From NCBI GenBank assembly GCA_017626395.1, contig JAGAIU010000055.1:34092-98091 (forward strand): DNA of 64,000 nucleotides. The letters are read 5' to 3'. Position 1 is the stretch's first letter; each line of letters opens with the position of its first letter. The position numbers were made by a program, and so were the translations under genes. Below are positions 8,524 through 17,435 of the stretch, piece by piece. This DNA comes from Clostridia bacterium. GTDB taxonomy: Bacteria > Bacillota > Clostridia > TANB77 > CAG-465. The notes under the pieces were generated by a model. The model did no database searches, was not told where the DNA came from, and saw only the letters and a list, made by a program, of their open reading frames with translations.

Positions 8524-9051
8524 ATGGATAATATTATAATAACTAAAGCAATTAATGGAGATAAAGATGCTTTTATTACAATAATGAAATCTGTGGAAGC
8601 TAAAATGTATATTGTAGCAAAATCAAGACTAGATAATAATGAGGATATTAAAGATGTTATTCAAGAAACAATATTTGAAAGCTATAAAAACATACGACAA
8701 TTACGAGACATCGAAAAATTTGAAAGTTGGGTTTTATCTATTCTAATTAATAATTGTAACAAATTTTATAAAAATCATAATAACTATAATTATATTTCTT
8801 ATAGTGAAAATGAACCAGATACTAACAATCAATTTACTAATTTAGAAAAAAATCTTGATTTTCTAAGTCTATTAAAACTATTAGATAAATCCGAACAAAA
8901 AATATTTACTCTGTTTTATATTAATGAATACACTACTCCAAAGATATCCGAGTTATTAAATATTAACGAAAATACTGTAAAAACAAAATTAAGAAGAGCT
9001 AGACAAAAAATTAAAGAATATATAGAAAGGTGGGATGATTATGAAACTTAA
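8524..9051 (+). CDS. ECF-type RNA polymerase sigma factor
   Basis: 175 residues. Region 2 spans about 10-80, including DVIQETIFESYKNI and FESWVLSILINNCNKF, the sigma2 core and -10 recognition helix. Region 4 spans about 115-170 and ends in a helix-turn-helix (YTTPKISELLNINENTVKTK). Region 3 is absent, as in ECF sigmas. GGAGG lies 4-8 bp upstream of the ATG. The next gene overlaps its 3' end and encodes a one-TM protein, the expected anti-sigma factor. The pair probably answers envelope stress. The target genes are not visible. Confidence 0.88.
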   Translation: MDNIIITKAINGDKDAFITIMKSVEAKMYIVAKSRLDNNEDIKDVIQETIFESYKNIRQLRDIEKFESWVLSILINNCNKFYKNHNNYNYISYSENEPDTNNQFTNLEKNLDFLSLLKLLDKSEQKIFTLFYINEYTTPKISELLNINENTVKTKLRRARQKIKEYIERWDDYET

Positions 9052-9862
9052 TGATACAGATATAGATAAAATAATAAAAGATAGTATTAAAAACACTACA
9101 GTACCTAAAGAAATATTTGAAGAAACTTACGAAGCATTAGATAATAAAAAAACTAATTCAATGTTATTTAGATATTTAGTAGGAATAGCAGCAATTATAA
9201 TTGTAGTATTTTTAGTAATTACAAATATACATACAGATACTACAGACAACACTTTATCTACTCCTGAACTTAGTGGTGAAACAGAAGCAGAGCTTCCAGT
9301 AGCCTCAGATATTATTAATACTTTAGGCGAATCATATCAGCCAACATTAGGACATATTGCCTCACCTAGTGGCTTAACTTTAGTTGAAGAAGAAGCTCAA
9401 TTTGTTGGTGTAGTTAAAGTAGAAAAAATATTAGGATATACCAATTATATAAAGGGACAAAATTTATATTCTAGAACTCCTTTTATAATTTCTAAAGTAT
9501 CTGTAGAAAAAGTATATAAAGGAACTTTAAATGGCGAAATCGAAATAATATCTTATGGTGGTGTAATTTCTATAAGTGATTATGAAAAAGCATTACAAAA
9601 AGAGCAAAGTTTGGATTCTAAATATAAAAATCTTTCTCCTGAAGAAAAAGAAAACACATATATTAGAATAATAAACTCTACTACAATGAAAACTATAGAA
9701 CCTGAAGTAGGAAAATATTATTTAGTATTTATGAATTATAGTAAAAATTTAGAAAGTTACCAAGTTCTAGATGATTTAATATATGAATATGATATTAACA
9801 AAGATAAAACAAAAAATACTAATACCAATGAGTGGGAAACTTATGAATTTGGAAGAAAATAA
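9041..9862 (+). CDS. Membrane-bound putative anti-sigma factor
   Basis: 273 residues. The cytoplasmic part is about 42 residues, followed by a single membrane segment (about 43-61) and an extracytoplasmic domain of about 210 residues. The ectodomain looks beta-rich (for example VSVEKVYKGTLNGEIEIISYGG) and I do not recognise it. Position and topology, directly after and overlapping an ECF sigma gene, argue for an anti-sigma role. No zinc-binding HxxxCxxC motif is visible, so it is not a ZAS-type factor. ATG 9041 is preferred over 9035 because AGAAAGGTGG (9024-9033) gives proper spacing, leaving an 11-bp overlap with the sigma gene. Confidence 0.7.
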   Translation: MKLNDTDIDKIIKDSIKNTTVPKEIFEETYEALDNKKTNSMLFRYLVGIAAIIIVVFLVITNIHTDTTDNTLSTPELSGETEAELPVASDIINTLGESYQPTLGHIASPSGLTLVEEEAQFVGVVKVEKILGYTNYIKGQNLYSRTPFIISKVSVEKVYKGTLNGEIEIISYGGVISISDYEKALQKEQSLDSKYKNLSPEEKENTYIRIINSTTMKTIEPEVGKYYLVFMNYSKNLESYQVLDDLIYEYDINKDKTKNTNTNEWETYEFGRK

Positions 9863-9872
9863 TATAAAATTT

Positions 9873-9906
9873 TAAGAGAGTGATTAAATTCACTCTCTTA
9901 TTGCTT
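9873..9906 (+). terminator. Terminator of the sigma/anti-sigma operon
   Basis: Stem TAAGAGAGTGA/TCACTCTCTTA (9873-9883 with 9890-9900) with a 6-nt loop. The T tract is weak (TTGCTTAT). Confidence 0.6.
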
Positions 9907-9913
9907 ATATAAA

Positions 9914-9972
9914 AGAATCACGGGAATTTAATAAAACTATATTTCTATAATTCTATTAAATTCCCGTGATGT
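9914..9972 (-). terminator. Long hairpin downstream of hup, likely terminator
   Basis: A perfect 17-bp inverted repeat (9917-9933 with 9954-9970, core ATCACGGGAAT) with a 20-nt loop. On the minus strand it is followed by TCTTTTA, 17 bp after the hup stop codon. Arm and loop are longer than the other terminators here. Confidence 0.6.
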
Positions 9973-9986
9973 TAATTTCATTGAAA

Positions 9987-10265
9987 TTATTTTTTGTTTA
10001 CTAATTCTTTTAAAGCTTTTCCAGCTTTGAATACTGGAGCTTTAGAAGCTGGTATTTTTATTTCAGCTTTAGTTTGTGGGTTTCTACCTTTTCTAGCAGC
10101 TCTTTCTCTTACTTCGAAAGTACCAAAACCAACTAATTGAACTTTTTCGCCTTTTTTAAGTGCTTCTTCAACACTAGTTACGAAAGCATCTAGAGCAGTT
10201 TCAGCAGCTTTTTTTGTTAATTTGCTTTCTTCAGCAATTTTAGCAATTAATTCAGCTTTATTCAT
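9987..10265 (-). CDS. hup: HU-type DNA-binding protein
   Basis: 92 residues starting [22 protein letters not shown], with the HU signature around [20 protein letters not shown] and the DNA-minor-groove arm ending [20 protein letters not shown]. It binds and bends DNA as a homodimer and compacts the nucleoid. Full length for the family. It has its own strong promoter and an AGGAGGG site, and the codon use appears less AT-rich than its neighbours, as expected for a highly expressed protein. Confidence 0.95.
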   Translation of the reverse strand: MNKAELIAKIAEESKLTKKAAETALDAFVTSVEEALKKGEKVQLVGFGTFEVRERAARKGRNPQTKAEIKIPASKAPVFKAGKALKELVNKK

Positions 10266-10297
10266 AATAAATCCCTCCTATACGTTTTCACAATTAG

Positions 10298-10326
10298 AAT
10301 ATACTACAAATGTACATTGTTGTCAA
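10298..10326 (-). promoter_or_regulatory. Promoter of hup
   Basis: Minus strand: perfect TTGACA (10321-10326), 17 bp, TATATT (10298-10303). Confidence 0.7.
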
Positions 10327-10368
10327 CACTTTTCCACTTTTTTATTGTAAAAACATGTTGTTTTTTAG

Positions 10369-11982
10369 CTATATTTTAAGCATTTTACATATTTTGTTAC
10401 CATAAGGTAATTGCTGTATTTCTTCTTTGTCTAAGACTCTTAATAAAATTACTCCTATGAAGTATACAATTACTCCTACACCAATTGATAATATTGTAGC
10501 TATTGTATTTCCTAAGCCTATTAATGCAAATAATTTATATGCACCAAATACAGCTAATCCCATTACTACACTTGCAATTAATGGTTTTATGATAACTTCT
10601 TTTAATGGCATTTTTTCTTTTAAAGTTCTGTATAATACTGTAGCTGAAATTATACATGCAGTAGCACTATAAATTATACTTGTTATTGCCGGAACCGCTT
10701 CTCCAAATATTGGTATAAATATAACATTTAGTATATATTTAAGAATAGCTCCAACTAATAATGCAATACCTGGTACTGCAAGTTTTCCTACACCTTGAAG
10801 TGCACCTGTTATTGTTTGACTTACTACTGAGAAGAATACTAAAAATGATTGTATTTGTAAAAGGTATGCTCCTTCCGGTGCATTAGGGAACAGCATTTGG
10901 AATATTTGATTTGCTAGTACAAAAAATCCTACTGCACAAGGCATAGCTATAAGTGAAGATATTTTTAAAGAGTATTTTATCTTACTTACCGCTTCATCTT
11001 TTCTATGTCTTGCAATAGCAGATGATATAAATGGAACCAATGCTACTGAAAATGCCACATTAATAGATAGTGGTACTGCTAGTAGTATATCCACTTTACC
11101 TGAAAGTATTCCATATTTTTCATTTGCCATTAATAAACTTGCTTCTTGACTCATACCATTTGCAAGCCCATATGCTGTTAGACCACTTACTACTGTTACA
11201 ACATCTATAAGTCCTGCTAGTGCAGATACTACACTTCCAAAAGAGATTGGAAGTGCATATGATATTAATTTTTTTGCTATTTTCTTTCTTGAATCTTGAG
11301 CAAAATCTTTAGCTTTATTTATTTCGCTCCAAATTTCATTTCTATTTTTCTTATAATACATTACTAGATATAAGAATGCACTTGATGTAGCAACGGTTGT
11401 AGCTAAAGTTGAACCTGCTGCCATTATTTCTGGTGTTGTTCCAAGTAACATTACAACAAATATTATTGAAAACACACAGTTTATTATTTGTTCTATTATT
11501 TGTGCTTTACTATACTCACTAACATTTCCCATTCCTATGAAATATCCTCTAAGTACAGCTGACATTGATACAAATATAATAGCCGGAGATAGTGACATCA
11601 ATGTATATTGAACACCAGGATTATGAAGAATATTATTTGCAATAAATCCTGCTCCAAAGAATAATGCAAGTGCAAATGCTGTAGCAATAGATACAAATAC
11701 TAAAAATGCAGTTTTAAAAATCTTGTGTGCACCTTTTCTATCTCCTACTGTTATCTTTTCAGATACTAGTTTAGATATAGTATTTGGTATTCCCATTGTA
11801 GCTATTGCAAGTATAAAAGTATATACTTGATATCCAGATCCATAATAACTATTTCCAACATCTGCAAATTGTGGAAAATTAGTTTGTATTATTCTATAAA
11901 TGAATCCTAATATCTTTATTAATATTTGAGAGCCCATTATTACAAATACGCCCTTCATAAAAGATTGCTTTTTAATAGCCAA
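10369..11982 (-). CDS. SpoVB/YtgP-type lipid-linked glycan flippase (MOP superfamily)
   Basis: 537 residues with about 14 hydrophobic segments. It opens with KGVFVIMGSQILIKILGFIYR, typical of the SpoVB/YtgP branch of the polysaccharide transporter family. Members move lipid II or related lipid-linked precursors across the membrane; SpoVB acts in spore cortex synthesis. B. subtilis SpoVB (518 aa) and YtgP (544 aa) bracket its length, so which one it equals is unclear. It follows the nucleoside-kinase gene by 20 bp and is probably co-transcribed. Confidence 0.8.
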   Translation of the reverse strand: MAIKKQSFMKGVFVIMGSQILIKILGFIYRIIQTNFPQFADVGNSYYGSGYQVYTFILAIATMGIPNTISKLVSEKITVGDRKGAHKIFKTAFLVFVSIATAFALALFFGAGFIANNILHNPGVQYTLMSLSPAIIFVSMSAVLRGYFIGMGNVSEYSKAQIIEQIINCVFSIIFVVMLLGTTPEIMAAGSTLATTVATSSAFLYLVMYYKKNRNEIWSEINKAKDFAQDSRKKIAKKLISYALPISFGSVVSALAGLIDVVTVVSGLTAYGLANGMSQEASLLMANEKYGILSGKVDILLAVPLSINVAFSVALVPFISSAIARHRKDEAVSKIKYSLKISSLIAMPCAVGFFVLANQIFQMLFPNAPEGAYLLQIQSFLVFFSVVSQTITGALQGVGKLAVPGIALLVGAILKYILNVIFIPIFGEAVPAITSIIYSATACIISATVLYRTLKEKMPLKEVIIKPLIASVVMGLAVFGAYKLFALIGLGNTIATILSIGVGVIVYFIGVILLRVLDKEEIQQLPYGNKICKMLKI

Positions 11983-12002
11983 AGTTTTTTCCTCCCCTTA
12001 TT

Positions 12003-13658
12003 TTATCTTAAGTAACAGCCTCCACCAATAAATTCTCTAAGAATCGATGTACTTGGTATTAAATCTGTTTCTATCCCTATGAAATTTCTTAACATATTTA
12101 ATAATCTTCTTGATTCAGAATAATATATGCTTTGTGGTCCTATTTTAAATAATAATTTTTCTACTGTAGGCTTTAATGCTGCAAGTTCATATATTAAACT
12201 TGTATTTAATATATAATCTGCTGTATCTACGAATGGGAATATATTTTCCTCATCACCCTTACGAATTTTCTCCCATAGTTCCATTGTTTTTTCTACACTA
12301 ACTCCACGTGTTGCATTATCTCTAACAAATCTTCTCATCATTCTTAAATCATTTGATGATAGCATTGTATATGAATCAAATCTTATACTTACCATTGGTG
12401 CAACATATAATTTAAATACTTTTTCCTTTGGTATAAATTCTGATGCTTTTGGATTTAAAGCATGAATTCCCTCTATAATTAGTATATCGTTGTCTCTTAA
12501 TTTTATTGGTGCAGTTATATATTCTTTTTTCTGTAATTTAAAATTAAATGTTGGAAGTGATACTCTTTTTCCACGTATTAAGTCTAGCATTTGTTTCTTA
12601 AATAGTTCTACTTCTATATTTTCAAAACATTCGTAGTCTTCTTTTCCGTCTTTTCCAATCGGTATATTTCCTTTATCCTTGAAATAGTTATCCATACTAA
12701 TAACTATTGCGTTTTTCTTTTTAACCATAAGAGTATCTGCAAGTCTTTGTGCAGATGTTGTTTTTCCTGAAGATGATGGACCTGCAAGCATTACTATTTT
12801 AATACTACCTGATCTTACTATTCTTTTTGTTATTTCAAAGAATTCATTAGTATGATATAGTTCTGCTCTTCTTATTACTGCACCTATTTGATCATCTACA
12901 ATTCTTTTATTTAAATCATTAACAGTTTCAACAGATGTAACTTTACAAACTTCAGAGAATTTATCTGAAAGTTCAAACATTCTATTTGTTTCAATGTCAT
13001 ATTTAACTTCATTTACATTATCTTTCTCTGGAAGCATTAGCATAACACCGTTTTTATATTTTCTTAAATCAAATCCTTTTATACATCCAGTATACATTAC
13101 AACTGCACCATATAAATATGTATAAAAATCTTCAGCATAATATACTGTATAATTCTCATTTAAATTTATATCTACAATATTTTTAATTTGTTCTCTATTT
13201 TTTAGGAAATTAGCAATTCTTCTATCACTGCCTTTTTCTTTCATTATTCTTATATTTTCAGAAATAATTTTCTTCATTTCTTCTTTTATTTCTTTAACAA
13301 GTTGTGTTGTTACTTCTCCTTCTTTTACAAAAGCAAAGTAATCTCTTCCTGTTTTATTTGAAAATTTAAAATGTAAAGTTATATTTAATCTATGTAGTGC
13401 CATTAAAAATATGAATTTTAAGCTTCTACTATAGATTCTTTCCCCTTCTCTGGTATAGTATGTCAATAACTCACATGTACTATCTTCAATTATATGATAC
13501 ATTATTGATCTTTCTTTATTATTTATTTTTACTGCTAAAATTTCTTCTTCTGGTATACCTAAATTTGCTTCTCTTACCGCTTCAATTACTCTTGTCTCTG
13601 GTTCTACCATTATTTCTTTTCCATTTTCAAATGTTACTTTAACTAATTTTTTATTCAC
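12003..13658 (-). CDS. TGS-domain nucleoside (uridine) kinase-like protein
   Basis: 551 residues. An N-terminal TGS-like domain (about 1-65, VTFENGKEIMVEPETRVIEA) is followed by a threonyl-tRNA-synthetase-like second domain (about 70-270). A uridine-kinase P-loop domain comes next (about 275-551: Walker A AGPSSSGKTTSAQRLAD, then VISMDNYF and IIEGIHALNP). This fusion family is common in Firmicutes. Its physiological substrate is not settled. GTG 13658 is chosen because GGAAGGAG lies 8 bp upstream and the predicted promoter lies just before it. The longer frame (to 13739) would start upstream of the promoter. Confidence 0.8.
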   Translation of the reverse strand: MNKKLVKVTFENGKEIMVEPETRVIEAVREANLGIPEEEILAVKINNKERSIMYHIIEDSTCELLTYYTREGERIYSRSLKFIFLMALHRLNITLHFKFSNKTGRDYFAFVKEGEVTTQLVKEIKEEMKKIISENIRIMKEKGSDRRIANFLKNREQIKNIVDINLNENYTVYYAEDFYTYLYGAVVMYTGCIKGFDLRKYKNGVMLMLPEKDNVNEVKYDIETNRMFELSDKFSEVCKVTSVETVNDLNKRIVDDQIGAVIRRAELYHTNEFFEITKRIVRSGSIKIVMLAGPSSSGKTTSAQRLADTLMVKKKNAIVISMDNYFKDKGNIPIGKDGKEDYECFENIEVELFKKQMLDLIRGKRVSLPTFNFKLQKKEYITAPIKLRDNDILIIEGIHALNPKASEFIPKEKVFKLYVAPMVSIRFDSYTMLSSNDLRMMRRFVRDNATRGVSVEKTMELWEKIRKGDEENIFPFVDTADYILNTSLIYELAALKPTVEKLLFKIGPQSIYYSESRRLLNMLRNFIGIETDLIPSTSILREFIGGGCYLR

Positions 13659-13692
13659 AAAATTCACTCCTTCCCTAAAAAGGTTAACGTAT

Positions 13693-13721
13693 ATTGTAAC
13701 ATAGTTTTTCGTTTTTTTCAA
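13693..13721 (-). promoter_or_regulatory. Promoter of the TGS-kinase/flippase operon
   Basis: Minus strand: TTGAAA (13716-13721), 17 bp, TACAAT (13693-13698), about 35 bp ahead of the GTG start at 13658. Confidence 0.6.
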
Positions 13722-13830
13722 TATTTTAGGCTTTTTCAAGGCTTGTTTGCCTATTTTTATGTTTTCTTTATCTTATTTTTTGATTGACATCTATATTATA
13801 CCCTTATTATCCTACTTTTTCTATACTATA

Positions 13831-13859
13831 TTGATTTTTTTTACATTTTATACTATAAT
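13831..13859 (+). promoter_or_regulatory. Promoter of the RluA-family gene, placed almost at the start codon
   Basis: TTGATT (13831-13836), 17 bp, TATAAT (13854-13859). Only 7 nt separate the -10 box from ATG 13867, so the transcript would be leaderless or nearly so. Confidence 0.55.
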
Positions 13860-13866
13860 TTTCATT

Positions 13867-14763
13867 ATGAAACAAGTAAAAATAACTAATTTAAAAAAAG
13901 AAGAAAAGCTAATATATTATATAAAAGATATGTATCCTAACTTAGCAACTTCTGTTTTGCACAAAGCACTAAGAAACAAGGATATTAAAGTAAATGATAA
14001 AAGAGTTTCTGATTCTAATTATATACTAAAAAATAATGATATATTACAAATATATATTGACGACTACCTACTTTTTGGATTTCCAAAGGATTTAGATATT
14101 GCATATGAAGATGATAACATTTTAGTTGTATACAAGACTCAAGGGCTTCTATCTAACAACGAAGGTGAAGCTATATCTGAACCTACATTTGAGGAATTTA
14201 TAAAAAAAGTAAAAGGTGAAAATATACAGATATGTCATAGATTAGACAGAAATACATCTGGGTTGTTAATATTTGCTAAAAATCTAGCGGCATATGAGTC
14301 TATGCTTGAAGGATTTAAAAATGGATGGATAAATAAAGAGTATATAGCATATGTATATGGTTCAAAATTTGCATCAAACTATTACAAACTTGAAAGTTAT
14401 CTTTTAAAAGATGAAAAAGATGGATACTCTAAAATATATGATACTCAAGTAAAGAATTCTCAAAAGATAATAACAGAAATTTATCCTACTTACAAAAACA
14501 CAAAGTTAAATTACACTATTTTAAAAGTAAAAATCCATACCGGTAAAACACACCAGATAAGAGCTCAACTTTCTGCTATTTCACACCCTATTATTGGGGA
14601 TTCAAAATACGGAAAGAATGAGATAAACAAAAAATTCCAAAAATATAAACAACTACTATTTGCTGTAAAATACGATTTTGATTTTCCAGAAAATAGTATG
14701 CTTTTCTATTTAAATAAAATTTCTATTGAGTTAGATAATAAATTTTATACAAATAAAATTTAG
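13867..14763 (+). CDS. RluA-family pseudouridine synthase
   Basis: 298 residues. An S4-like N-terminal part (about 1-70, TSVLHKALRNKDIKVNDKRV) precedes the catalytic domain with the family motif CHRLDRNTSGLLIFAK (catalytic Asp in HRLDRNTSG) and the later HTGKTHQIRAQLS. It isomerises uridine in rRNA or tRNA. The specific site cannot be assigned. The frame extends back to 13747, but those 40 residues are hydrophobic low-complexity and lie in the promoter, so ATG 13867 is the start. No Shine-Dalgarno is visible. The CmpB-family gene follows 11 bp downstream. Confidence 0.87.
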   Translation: MKQVKITNLKKEEKLIYYIKDMYPNLATSVLHKALRNKDIKVNDKRVSDSNYILKNNDILQIYIDDYLLFGFPKDLDIAYEDDNILVVYKTQGLLSNNEGEAISEPTFEEFIKKVKGENIQICHRLDRNTSGLLIFAKNLAAYESMLEGFKNGWINKEYIAYVYGSKFASNYYKLESYLLKDEKDGYSKIYDTQVKNSQKIITEIYPTYKNTKLNYTILKVKIHTGKTHQIRAQLSAISHPIIGDSKYGKNEINKKFQKYKQLLFAVKYDFDFPENSMLFYLNKISIELDNKFYTNKI

Positions 14764-14774
14764 AAAGGATAGCT

Positions 14775-15383
14775 ATGAGTAAATCATCTAAAAACTTTGA
14801 GCTTGTAAAACTAAACAGACATAGAGCATCTTTTGCAGAAATTGTACTAGTATTTACATTTGCTGCAGTTGTAGGATACTTTGTTGAAACTGGATATGTT
14901 TTCCTATCTGTTGGAAAAATAGTAAAAAGAGGAATGCTCACTGGACCTTATTGTCCAATATATGGATTTGGTGCTTTAATTTTATATTATTGCTTTTATG
15001 AAACAAAGCCAACTAAAGCAAAAATCCCAATTATATTTTGTGTTGCCTCTTTACTTTTAGGTTCATTCGAGCTTCTATGTGGATTAGGCTTTAAACATAT
15101 ATTTAATATTGAAATGTGGAATTATTCAGGTAAGTTTTTAAACATACTAAACTATACAACAGTTCCAATACTAATTGGCTGGGGACTTTTAGGTACGATA
15201 TATGTATTTTTTATACATCCTGTAATTCTAAAATTTATCGATTTAGTTCCAAAGAAATTTATGAATAAAATTGCAATTATTCTTGTATGTATATTATTAT
15301 GTGATTTTTTAATATCTACAAGCAGAATAAATATACATCCTGAAATATTAACTGATTTAGTTAATCCACAAAATATAACTTAA
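14775..15383 (+). CDS. CmpB-family (putative ABC-transporter type IV, PF06541) membrane protein
   Basis: 202 residues with about five membrane segments. It carries the family signature RGMLTGPYCPIYGFGAL (about 55-72) after the first TM and the glutamate in YFVETGYVF. The name putative ABC transporter type IV is historical; the function is unknown. No ABC ATPase lies beside it. It is co-transcribed with the RluA-family gene (11-bp gap, GAAAGGA site). A second member of the family lies at 43131-43928. Confidence 0.75.
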   Translation: MSKSSKNFELVKLNRHRASFAEIVLVFTFAAVVGYFVETGYVFLSVGKIVKRGMLTGPYCPIYGFGALILYYCFYETKPTKAKIPIIFCVASLLLGSFELLCGLGFKHIFNIEMWNYSGKFLNILNYTTVPILIGWGLLGTIYVFFIHPVILKFIDLVPKKFMNKIAIILVCILLCDFLISTSRINIHPEILTDLVNPQNIT

Positions 15384-15384
15384 T

Positions 15385-15427
15385 AAAAAAGAAAGAGTTT
15401 ATTTTATTAAACTCTTTCTTATTTTTT
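15385..15427. terminator. Bidirectional terminator between the CmpB gene and the frameshifted gene
   Basis: 13-bp stem AAGAAAGAGTTTA/TAAACTCTTTCTT (15389-15401 with 15408-15420) with a 6-nt loop. T6 follows on the plus strand, and T6 on the minus strand (15385-15390 read as the complement). The stop codon of the minus-strand gene lies in the stem. Confidence 0.8.
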
Positions 15428-16248
15428 CTTCTAATTCTTTTAAGGATTCAACACCTGCACTTTTAGATAACTTTTCTTCTATCTTCTTTTTATTACAAGA
15501 AACATAGTCTACTAGAAAATTTCTGTAATTTACATAGCTTCTTGAAATATAGTACTTTAATTGTTTAATTATTCTTTCTTCTTCTGAGGTCATATCCATT
15601 AAAAATGGTTCATCTTCAATAGCTTCATAAAGAATTTGAGTAATCAAATAATTAAAAGCTCTATCTAAAATAGGATATTGTTCATTTTCAATAGCTGCTA
15701 TCTTATCATTATATACAACAACTTGTTTAGAATTAATACCATATAAATAAGTATATTTTTTAGTATGCTTACTTATCTTTTTAGGATTTAAACTTTTTCT
15801 AGATATTATCTTAATTGTATTCATATATATTTGAATAAGATATACTTTTTTAGAAATTTTAGCTAAATTTAAAACAGGAAATATCTCAAGTACTATTCCA
15901 GATTTGATAACAGGATTTCTAAATATAATTTTAGAATCACCTTTTAGCTTTATACACTTCTTTTCAACAGTGTGCATATAAGTATCAAATTCGTTTTCTA
16001 TCGTCTCTTGATTTTTATCATAAAAATATATATTTGTTCCGTTTATATATCTATCCATTCTTTCTATATCTTTATTTTTCAAATCTATTCCGATATCTAA
16101 AAAAGCTTAATACTTCTTGCATTTTTAATTTAACTTCTTTTTGTGTATATTGTATAGGTGCTGGTAATAATTTCCCTTTATGGAATATATTATTCCACAT
16201 CCTTTTTAAGAAACATTGTTTCTCACTATTTTTATAACTAATACTCAT
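15399..16248 (-). pseudogene. Frameshifted gene of unknown function (58-aa and 227-aa pieces)
   Basis: A good promoter, an AGGAGGTG site and ATG 16248 open a frame of 58 codons ending at 16072 (MSISYKNSEKQCFLKRMW...). The next frame, overlapping it, runs on to 15399. It has only TTG 16082 as a start and no ribosome binding site. Removing one base from the six-base A run at 16099-16104 (T run in the mRNA) joins both into one protein of about 282 residues. This is therefore one gene with a +1 indel, an assembly error, or a recoding site. The 227-aa part is a charged, mostly helical soluble protein with a beta-rich middle (about 50-120). I recognise no family. The stop is inside a terminator stem. 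Confidence 0.75.
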
Positions 16249-16302
16249 AGTTATACACCTCCTATAAAATTTTATATTCTGCCCTATTAAAAAACTGTTA
16301 AT

Positions 16303-16331
16303 ATTATATCATACTTTTAGTTTTATGTAAA
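16303..16331 (-). promoter_or_regulatory. Promoter of the frameshifted gene
   Basis: Minus strand: TTTACA (16326-16331), 17 bp, TATAAT (16303-16308), leader of about 47 nt. Confidence 0.6.
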
Positions 16332-16402
16332 GTTTTACAACTTTCTTTAACTTTAAGAATATTACTTTTTTCTAATTAATATACTTATATAGAGGTGATT
16401 TT

Positions 16403-17380
16403 ATGATTAATGTTGCAATAGTTGGTGCAACAGGTGTTGTCGGAGAAATGTTTTTAAAAGTACTTGAAGAAAAAAAATTAAATATAGATAACTATGTACT
16501 ACTTGCATCTAGCCGTTCTAAAGGTAAAAAAATAATGTTTATGGGAAAAGAGCATATTGTTGAAGAACTCACAGAGCACTCTTTTGATAATAATAGATTT
16601 CAGTATGCACTATTTTCAGCAGGTGCTTCTACTGCAGAGAAATATGCTAAAATAGCTGCTCAAAATGGATGTATAGTAATAGACAATAGTTCTTGTTTTA
16701 GAATGGATAAAAGTGTTCCTTTAGTTGTTCCACAAGTAAATATGGAAGATGCTTATGAGCATTTTAACATTATATCTAATCCAAACTGTTCTACTATTCA
16801 AGCAGTAGTACCACTTAAAGTTTTAGATGATAAATATAAATTAAAAAGAGTTATATACTCTACTTACCAAGCTGTATCTGGTGCTGGTAAAAAAGGAATA
16901 GATGATTTAGAAAATAATACTACAAATAAATTTCCTTATCCTATTGTAAATAATTGTTTACCACATATAGATGTATTTTTAGATAATGGTTATACAAAAG
17001 AAGAAATGAAAATGATTGAAGAAACAAGAAAAATATTAAAAAAACCAAAGCTTGCTATTACAGCAACTTGTGTAAGAGTACCTACTCTTAATTGTCACTG
17101 TGAAAGCATTACTGTAGAACTTGAAAATGACTTTAAAATTGAAGATATAAAAACATTGCTAAATAATAGTTCTGGTATAATAGTATTAGATGATCCAAAA
17201 AGAGAAATTTATCCAATTAATACTTTTGTAAATGGTACAGATGAAGTTTATGTTGGTAGAATACGTAGAGACTTTAGTGTAGAAAATGGAATTAATTTTT
17301 GGTGTGTAGCAGATAATATTAGAAAAGGAGCTGCATCTAATGCAGTAGAAATTTTAGAAAATCTATTAAATAACAAATAA
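16403..17380 (+). CDS. asd: Aspartate-semialdehyde dehydrogenase
   Basis: 325 residues. An N-terminal NADP-binding motif VAIVGATGVVGEMFLKVLEE is followed by the active-site segment NPNCSTIQ (catalytic Cys at about 129). The conserved YQAVSGAGKKGIDDL and the substrate-binding region CVRVPTLNCHCESI also appear. It reduces beta-aspartyl phosphate to the semialdehyde for lysine/diaminopimelate, threonine and methionine synthesis. The length is slightly below the usual 330-350. The gene is monocistronic: GAGGTGATTTT site upstream, strong terminator downstream. No other lysine-pathway gene is nearby. Confidence 0.93.
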   Translation: MINVAIVGATGVVGEMFLKVLEEKKLNIDNYVLLASSRSKGKKIMFMGKEHIVEELTEHSFDNNRFQYALFSAGASTAEKYAKIAAQNGCIVIDNSSCFRMDKSVPLVVPQVNMEDAYEHFNIISNPNCSTIQAVVPLKVLDDKYKLKRVIYSTYQAVSGAGKKGIDDLENNTTNKFPYPIVNNCLPHIDVFLDNGYTKEEMKMIEETRKILKKPKLAITATCVRVPTLNCHCESITVELENDFKIEDIKTLLNNSSGIIVLDDPKREIYPINTFVNGTDEVYVGRIRRDFSVENGINFWCVADNIRKGAASNAVEILENLLNNK

Positions 17381-17407
17381 GACTTGGAATTTATCCAAGT
17401 CTTTTTA
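17379..17407 (+). terminator. Terminator of asd
   Basis: 10-bp stem AAGACTTGGA/TCCAAGTCTT (17379-17388 with 17394-17403), 5-nt loop, then TTTT. The stem begins inside the stop codon. Confidence 0.85.
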
Positions 17408-17435
17408 TACGTTTTATATTAAGAAGCGTGTGGGA

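Noticed and set aside
13747..13866. N-terminal extension of the RluA-family protein by 40 hydrophobic residues
   Set aside because: It would be encoded upstream of and across the promoter, and its composition is that of translated AT-rich DNA.
16095..16110. Classical -1 ribosomal frameshift site
   Set aside because: The T run could slip, but the change needed is +1 and no XXXYYYZ heptamer in the right register is present.
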